Source: Pseudanabaenales cyanobacterium (GTDB taxonomy: Bacteria; Cyanobacteriota; Cyanobacteriia; Phormidesmidales; Phormidesmidaceae). Taken from it: a DNA stretch of 10,057 nucleotides. The notes below the pieces were generated by a model, which was not told where the DNA came from, did not search any database, and saw only the letters and a program-made list of their open reading frames with translations. Position numbers and translations under genes: made by a program. How positions within the stretch are numbered: the first letter of the stretch is position 1; each line of letters starts with the position of its first letter. The DNA lies in contig JAKSDM010001006.1 in assembly GCA_022360135.1 (NCBI GenBank), positions 1 to 10,057 of the forward strand, given 5' to 3'. Shown here one piece after another: positions 6,574-10,057 of this stretch.

Positions 6574-6667
6574 AGGTCTCTACGTGTAACAGTTAACAGT
6601 CCGTAGCGCAGAGTCGGCGTAGGGTAGTGCCAAAATAGGTTTGTGATACTAGGGAGAAAACAGATAG

Positions 6668-7447
6668 ATGACACAGTTTCAGGCTGAGGCCCCCCCATCT
6701 AATCATATGAACTTAGGGCCAGTCATTATTGCTACAGATGTCGAGAAGTGGTACGACAATGGTTTCCATGTTCTCAAAGGCGTCAGTCTAACGGTTCATC
6801 GGGGTGAAGTGGTGGTGGTAATGGGGCCGTCGGGTTCTGGTAAATCTACTTTTATCCGCACCTTTAACGCCTTAGAAGCTTATCAGAAAGGAAATATTGA
6901 AGTAGATGGGATTAAAATTTCCCACGACCTGAAAAACATTGAGGCCATCCGTCGTGAGGTGGGGATGGTATTTCAGCAGTTTAATCTGTTCCCTCATCTG
7001 ACGGTGCTACAAAACATTACTCTGGCGCCAATTTGGGTCCGTCGCTGGCCAAAGGCGAAGGCTCAGGAGGTGGCGATGCAGCTGTTAGAGCGGGTTGGCA
7101 TTCTGGAACAAGCGCAAAAGTACCCAGGGCAACTATCTGGCGGTCAACAGCAGCGGGTGGCGATCGCCCGCTCCCTAGCGATGCAACCAAAGGTGATGCT
7201 ATTTGACGAACCGACTTCCGCTCTCGACCCTGAGATGGTGCGGGAGGTGCTAGACGTAATGCGCAGTTTAGCGGAAACTGGAATGACGATGGTTTGCGTA
7301 ACCCATGAGGTGGGCTTTGCCCGTGAGGTGGCTGACCGGGTGGTGTTGATGGACGACGGTGTGTTAGTCGAAGAGAATACACCGGATGAATTTTTCAATA
7401 ATCCTCAAGAAGAACGGTCTCAGAAATTCCTGTCACAGATTTTATGA
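6668..7447 (+). CDS. bgtA: Amino acid ABC transporter ATP-binding protein (BgtA/AapP/GlnQ type)
   Basis: This is the cytoplasmic ATPase that drives the importer, 259 residues. All catalytic motifs are intact: Walker A GPSGSGKST (53-61), Q-loop VFQQFNLFPH (101-110), signature LSGGQQQR (156-163), Walker B VMLFDEP (176-182), D-loop SALD (184-187) and switch histidine in VTHE (His213). The sequence is typical of the polar amino acid subfamily. A Shine-Dalgarno AGGGAG (6651-6656) lies 11 bases before the ATG. From memory, the ATPase beside natFGH in Anabaena PCC 7120 is BgtA, which also energises the basic amino acid transporter BgtB. The symbol rests on that synteny and would be aapP or bztD elsewhere. 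Its own spacer and ribosome-binding site leave room for separate control. A HIP1 octamer lies at 7160-7167. Confidence 0.95.
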   Translation: MTQFQAEAPPSNHMNLGPVIIATDVEKWYDNGFHVLKGVSLTVHRGEVVVVMGPSGSGKSTFIRTFNALEAYQKGNIEVDGIKISHDLKNIEAIRREVGMVFQQFNLFPHLTVLQNITLAPIWVRRWPKAKAQEVAMQLLERVGILEQAQKYPGQLSGGQQQRVAIARSLAMQPKVMLFDEPTSALDPEMVREVLDVMRSLAETGMTMVCVTHEVGFAREVADRVVLMDDGVLVEENTPDEFFNNPQEERSQKFLSQIL

Positions 7448-7530
7448 TTTTTATTTTAATATTTTTATCAGGTTTCTCTGAGGGCGCTCTAAACCCATAC
7501 TGGGTGGTTGCATGTTCTGTCTAGCTCTAG

Positions 7531-7566
7531 AGGGCGTGTCGGGTTTCCCCAACACGCCCTTTTTTT
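7531..7566 (+). terminator. Strong intrinsic terminator of the transporter operon
   Basis: A perfect 9-bp stem, AGGGCGTGT (7531-7539) with ACACGCCCT (7552-7560), continues after one mismatch into GGG/CCC. It is followed directly by a run of seven T (7560-7566). It ends one base before the convergent PIN gene's stop codon. On the minus strand the stem lacks a following U-tract, so it is mainly a plus-strand terminator. Confidence 0.93.
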
Positions 7567-7567
7567 G

Positions 7568-8059
7568 TTATTCCCCAACTGCTTGCAAGACTTCATCATA
7601 TAGCTGACAACTTACCCAAAAACCCGCTTGACTGATTAAATCGTCCATCACAGGCTTAACCGCTGAGATTAACCCTTCTGTTTTGGCGGCGACTAGGATT
7701 CCCAGCACCCCCGTAATCGGTAGCCCTATCCGGATAGCCGCCTGTCTACTCAGACGTTCATCAATCAGCAATCGCTCTGCGCCTAACTCCAGCGCCAGGA
7801 TGATGGCTTCCGCATCTCCGGTATCTAAATCTTGCTGCTCCTGAAGTGTTTGAACCATAGTAGAATTCGAGGCTTGCCTAATTTCAATCCAGCTTAGAGT
7901 CGGTATCGCTCCTAGGCTTGATTCTTTAGAGGGGACGTTATCCAGTTCATCGGCGATGGCTTGGGGAATGATAACGGTGTTATAGAGTTGTTTTAAGAGA
8001 GAGAGTTGTCCGGCAATAGCCAGGCTGCTTAAAGCAGCAGTGTCATTTACGATGATCAT
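7568..8059 (-). CDS. DUF3368 / PIN-domain protein, probable toxin nuclease
   Basis: This is a 163-residue PIN-fold protein of the DUF3368 group, the usual toxin partner of UPF0175 antitoxins. PIN proteins are Mg-dependent RNases using a cluster of acidic residues. Candidates here are Asp6 in IIVNDTAALSSL, Glu38 in IADEL, Asp79/Asp82/Glu84 in LDTGDAEAI, and Asp100 in LLIDERLSRQAA. All are present, so the active site looks intact. The family segment GLPITGVLGILVAAK (112-126) follows. A longer frame opens at 8125, but the start is the ATG at 8059: the PIN strand begins immediately, and this ATG overlaps the antitoxin stop as ATGA (8059-8056). The extra upstream residues are arginine-rich shadow of the antitoxin gene. 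Co-translation with the antitoxin is implied. RNase activity is inferred from the family; the RNA target cannot be read. Confidence 0.85.
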   Translation of the reverse strand: MIIVNDTAALSSLAIAGQLSLLKQLYNTVIIPQAIADELDNVPSKESSLGAIPTLSWIEIRQASNSTMVQTLQEQQDLDTGDAEAIILALELGAERLLIDERLSRQAAIRIGLPITGVLGILVAAKTEGLISAVKPVMDDLISQAGFWVSCQLYDEVLQAVGE

Positions 8060-8301
8060 CGCCAGCCTTGTTTTTGTAGGGTCTTTAGATCGTGGCGAAA
8101 GTCTTCTACGTCGTAATGGACGCAAATTTTACGACTCGCTAGAAGTTGCTGCAATTCAATCGGCGACAGGCTAAGTAGGCGGCTTGCTTTGCCTAAAGTC
8201 AGTTTTTCCTGTTGAAATAGCATTAACACAATTTCTTGCATCAATTCAGATTCTGACATCCGGGATGCTTTTAGAAGTTCATCGGGAATGACTAAGCTCA
8301 T
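8056..8301 (-). CDS. UPF0175 family protein, probable antitoxin of the PIN toxin
   Basis: This small 81-residue protein should neutralise the PIN protein and repress their shared promoter. It shows the UPF0175 pattern: MSLVIPDELL at the start, then an acidic helix (SESELMQEIVLMLFQQ), then KLTLGKASRLLSLSPIELQQLL, a helix-turn-helix-like segment. The tail HYDVEDFRHDLKTL matches the usual ending of the family. I chose the ATG at 8301 because family members start at this point; an in-frame GTG at 8316 would add five residues. Neither start has a clear Shine-Dalgarno sequence. The stop codon overlaps the toxin ATG by four bases. The gene lies downstream of glgB on the same strand, but a terminator at 8487-8518 separates them. 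Confidence 0.8.
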   Translation of the reverse strand: MSLVIPDELLKASRMSESELMQEIVLMLFQQEKLTLGKASRLLSLSPIELQQLLASRKICVHYDVEDFRHDLKTLQKQGWR

Positions 8302-8419
8302 GGGAAAAGCGTTCACTAATATTCAGAGCCCAGCACTAACTAAGTACGGACGATCGCGGTTGCACCCGTTAGACCCTTAGTCCGCCCGATTTGATCGAGA
8401 CGAAACCTGCTCAGGGCAT

Positions 8420-8447
8420 AAGTCTTAACAAGATTAACACAAGACTT
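8420..8447. repeat. 7-bp inverted repeat AAGTCTT/AAGACTT upstream of the antitoxin gene
   Basis: Perfect half-sites at 8420-8426 and 8441-8447 are separated by 14 bases, a spacing near two helical turns centre to centre. It overlaps the weak promoter candidate for the toxin-antitoxin operon and lies about 120 bases upstream of the antitoxin start. It could be an autoregulatory operator; this is inference from position and symmetry only. Confidence 0.3.
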
Positions 8448-8486
8448 GTAACAAATCCGGATAGGGAGAAACTTGCTTTTGGGCGT

Positions 8487-8518
8487 AAAAAAAGCCCCGG
8501 TTCGCAGTTCGACCGGGG
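8487..8518 (-). terminator. Intrinsic terminator downstream of glgB
   Basis: Read on the minus strand, CCCCGGT (8518-8512) pairs perfectly with ACCGGGG (8501-8495) around a 10-base loop, followed by C and seven T (8493-8487). It lies about 120 bases after the glgB stop codon, giving that mRNA a sizeable 3' untranslated region. It insulates the toxin-antitoxin pair from glgB transcription. Confidence 0.9.
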
Positions 8519-8540
8519 AAGACACTGTGAGGTTTACAGG

Positions 8541-8557
8541 AAGTTGAAAGTCAACTT
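8541..8557. repeat. Small hairpin AAGTTGA-AAG-TCAACTT in the glgB 3' region
   Basis: A perfect 7-bp AT-rich stem with a 3-base loop lies between the glgB stop and its terminator. It has no adjacent T-run. It may modestly stabilise the 3' end of the glgB mRNA or have no role. Confidence 0.4.
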
Positions 8558-8637
8558 ACTAATAAGGTTTCAAACGAAAACAATCTGGAGATACGCACTT
8601 CGTTACAAAATGTAAGCTTTTTTTCATCAAGGACGCC

Positions 8638-10057
8638 TTACTGTTCCGCCGAACTTGTCGGTTGGCTTCTAGCGCTGTCTAGCTTTAGCACCAATACACC
8701 CAACGGTGGGATAGTCAGATCAAGAGAATGGGAGCGATTGTGGAAAGCCCAATCGTCGGACCATTTGCCGCCGAGGTTGCCCATATTGCTGCCGCCAAAT
8801 TCGCGGGCGTCACTGTTGAACAATTCTGTGTAGAAGCCGTGCTGTGGCACCCCCACTCGATAGTGGCTATGGGGCTGGGGAGTGAAATTGCAAATGGTCA
8901 GAATGAAGTCTTTGCCCTCCTTATCCCAGCGGATAAAGGAGACAACACTGTGACGATTATCACTGCAGTCAATCCAATCGAACCCCGCTTGACTAAAATC
9001 CTGGGCATAGAGAGCAGGCTCACTCTGATAGAAGGCGTTCAATTTCTTGAAGAAATGCTTTAGCTTCTGGTGGGGTTCATATTGCAGCAGGTGCCACTCC
9101 AAGTCGCCCCACACATTCCACTCACTCCATTGACCAAACTCCATACCCATGAACAACGTCTTTTTGCCGGGGTGCATAAACATATAGGTAAAGAGACAGC
9201 GTAGGTTGGCGAACTTTTGCCAATCATCCCCCGGCATTTTGCCCAGCATGTTGCTTTTACCATGCACCACCTCATCGTGGGAAAGCGCCAGCATAAAGTT
9301 TTCGCTGAAGGCGTACCAGATGCTAAAGGTGACATTGTTCTGGTGAAACTGGCGGAACCAGGGATCCATTTGGAAATAATCCAACATGTCATGCATCCAA
9401 CCCATATTCCACTTCAGATTGAACCCCAATCCCCCCACATAGGTCGGCCAGGACACCATGGGCCAAGCGGTAGACTCTTCGGCGATGGAAAGCGCACCCG
9501 GGAAATAACTGAAGATAACATGGTTTACCTGGCGAAGGAAGTCGGCCGCCTCAATATTTTCTCGGCCGCCATATTCATTCGGCAGCCACTCGCCAGGTTC
9601 GCGACAGTAGTCAAGGTAGAGCATAGAAGCCACCGCATCCACCCGAATGCCGTCAATATGGTATTTGTCAAACCAGAACAGGGCATTGGCGACGAGAAAA
9701 TTTCGCACCTCATGGCGAGCGTAATTGAACACCAAAGTGCCCCATTCCTTATGTTCTCCTTTACGAGAGTCGGAATGCTCATATAGATGAGTGCCATCAA
9801 AGAAGGCTAAACCGTGGCCGTCTTTGGGAAAGTGACCAGGGACCCAATCAACAATGACGCCAATACCGTTTTGGTGGCATTGGTCGATGAAATACATCAA
9901 GTCGTCAGGACTGCCGTAGCGGGAGGTGGCGGCAAAGTACCCGGTTACCTGGTATCCCCAAGAGCCGTCAAAGGGGTGTTCAGCAATCGGTAACAGTTCG
10001 ATATGGGTAAACCCTAGGTCTTTAACATAGGGAATAAGTTTTTCCGCCAGTTCGCGA
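8638..10057 (-). CDS. glgB: 1,4-alpha-glucan branching enzyme GlgB, C-terminal part (5' end outside window)
   Basis: Glycogen branching enzyme cleaves alpha-1,4 chains and re-joins them as alpha-1,6 branches. About 472 of the usual roughly 760 residues are present, and the frame is open to the right edge. An in-frame ATG at 9900 is internal, because conserved sequence (HIELLPIAEHPFDGSWGYQ) continues upstream. GH13 catalytic residues are visible: the nucleophile Asp in DGIRVDAVASMLY (codon 9639-9637), the acid/base Glu in AEEST (codon 9480-9478) and the transition-state Asp in LSHDEVVH (codon 9276-9274). The C-terminal beta domain is complete, with the ending EFGGSNMGNLGG...PPLGVLVL. The missing N-terminal part should hold the carbohydrate-binding module. 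No other glycogen gene lies in the window. The assignment is secure. Confidence 0.97.
   Translation of the reverse strand, partial: RELAEKLIPYVKDLGFTHIELLPIAEHPFDGSWGYQVTGYFAATSRYGSPDDLMYFIDQCHQNGIGVIVDWVPGHFPKDGHGLAFFDGTHLYEHSDSRKGEHKEWGTLVFNYARHEVRNFLVANALFWFDKYHIDGIRVDAVASMLYLDYCREPGEWLPNEYGGRENIEAADFLRQVNHVIFSYFPGALSIAEESTAWPMVSWPTYVGGLGFNLKWNMGWMHDMLDYFQMDPWFRQFHQNNVTFSIWYAFSENFMLALSHDEVVHGKSNMLGKMPGDDWQKFANLRCLFTYMFMHPGKKTLFMGMEFGQWSEWNVWGDLEWHLLQYEPHQKLKHFFKKLNAFYQSEPALYAQDFSQAGFDWIDCSDNRHSVVSFIRWDKEGKDFILTICNFTPQPHSHYRVGVPQHGFYTELFNSDAREFGGSNMGNLGGKWSDDWAFHNRSHSLDLTIPPLGVLVLKLDSARSQPTSSAEQ

Larger units (their letters stand above)
8302..8637 (-). other. 336-base spacer between glgB and the toxin-antitoxin pair
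   Basis: No gene is visible. From right to left on the minus strand it holds the glgB 3' untranslated region with a small hairpin (8541-8557), the glgB terminator (8487-8518), and then about 185 bases that must carry the toxin-antitoxin promoter. A weak promoter candidate has TTGTGT (8442-8437) and TATGCC (8420-8415) spaced by 16 bases. It coincides with the inverted repeat at 8420-8447. Small frames here on either strand have no recognisable content. Confidence 0.6.

Noticed and set aside
7017..7398. Two long minus-strand ORFs opposite the ATPase gene
   Set aside because: Compositionally they are shadows of a GC-rich conserved gene; they have low-complexity Ser/Pro/Arg content and no motif.
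8060..8125. N-terminal extension of the PIN protein
   Set aside because: The added residues are an Arg-rich translation of the antitoxin gene in another frame. The PIN fold starts at the ATG overlapping the antitoxin stop.
8391..8615. 74-aa plus-strand ORF across the glgB terminator
   Set aside because: It spans a perfect terminator hairpin and has no recognisable domain or ribosome-binding site.
9217..9786. 189-aa plus-strand ORF opposite glgB
   Set aside because: It is fully antisense to the strongly conserved branching enzyme catalytic domain. Its length is explained by codon constraint on the other strand.

Overview
The window looks like a chromosomal segment of a cyanobacterium. Five perfect copies of the HIP1 octamer GCGATCGC, characteristic of cyanobacterial genomes, lie at 277-284, 1216-1223, 1429-1436, 5974-5981 and 7160-7167. 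The gene content fits: a LpxB-like protein of the type conserved in cyanobacteria, a NatFGH/BgtA-type amino acid transporter and a glycogen branching enzyme. I cannot name the genus. Nothing marks the window as a plasmid, phage or large island.

Layout from left to right. (1) Positions 1-434 (+) hold the 3' part of an OmpR/PhoB-type response regulator, ending at a hairpin terminator (443-474). (2) Convergent to it is an unrecognised 84-aa membrane protein (471-725, -). (3) A LpxB-like glycosyltransferase-fold protein follows (933-2219, -). (4) Divergent from that is the centrepiece, a complete ABC importer for polar amino acids: lipoprotein binding protein (2461-3537, natF-like), two permeases (4126-5304 and 5311-6573, natG- and natH-like) and ATPase (6668-7447, bgtA-like). 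It is closed by a strong terminator (7531-7566). (5) On the minus strand is a type II toxin-antitoxin-like pair, a UPF0175 antitoxin (8056-8301) overlapping a DUF3368 PIN-domain toxin (7568-8059) by four bases. (6) Also on the minus strand is the 3' two-thirds of glgB (8638 to beyond the right edge), with its terminator at 8487-8518.

How the genes work together. The binding protein captures amino acid outside the inner membrane, the two permeases form the channel heterodimer, and the ATPase powers uptake. The binding-protein gene is separated from the permease genes by 588 bases without a credible gene. That gap is packed with inverted and direct repeats, whereas the two permease genes are only 6 bases apart. 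The gap is the least explained part of the window. It may be an accumulation site for small non-coding repeats, and it may also let the binding protein be made in excess over the membrane subunits.

I found no tRNA, rRNA, CRISPR array, transposase gene or convincing riboswitch. I also found no clearly new multi-gene system. The best leads are the MITE-like repeat inside the transporter operon, the other repeats around it, the uncharacterised 84-aa protein, and the LpxB-like protein whose substrate is unknown to me.
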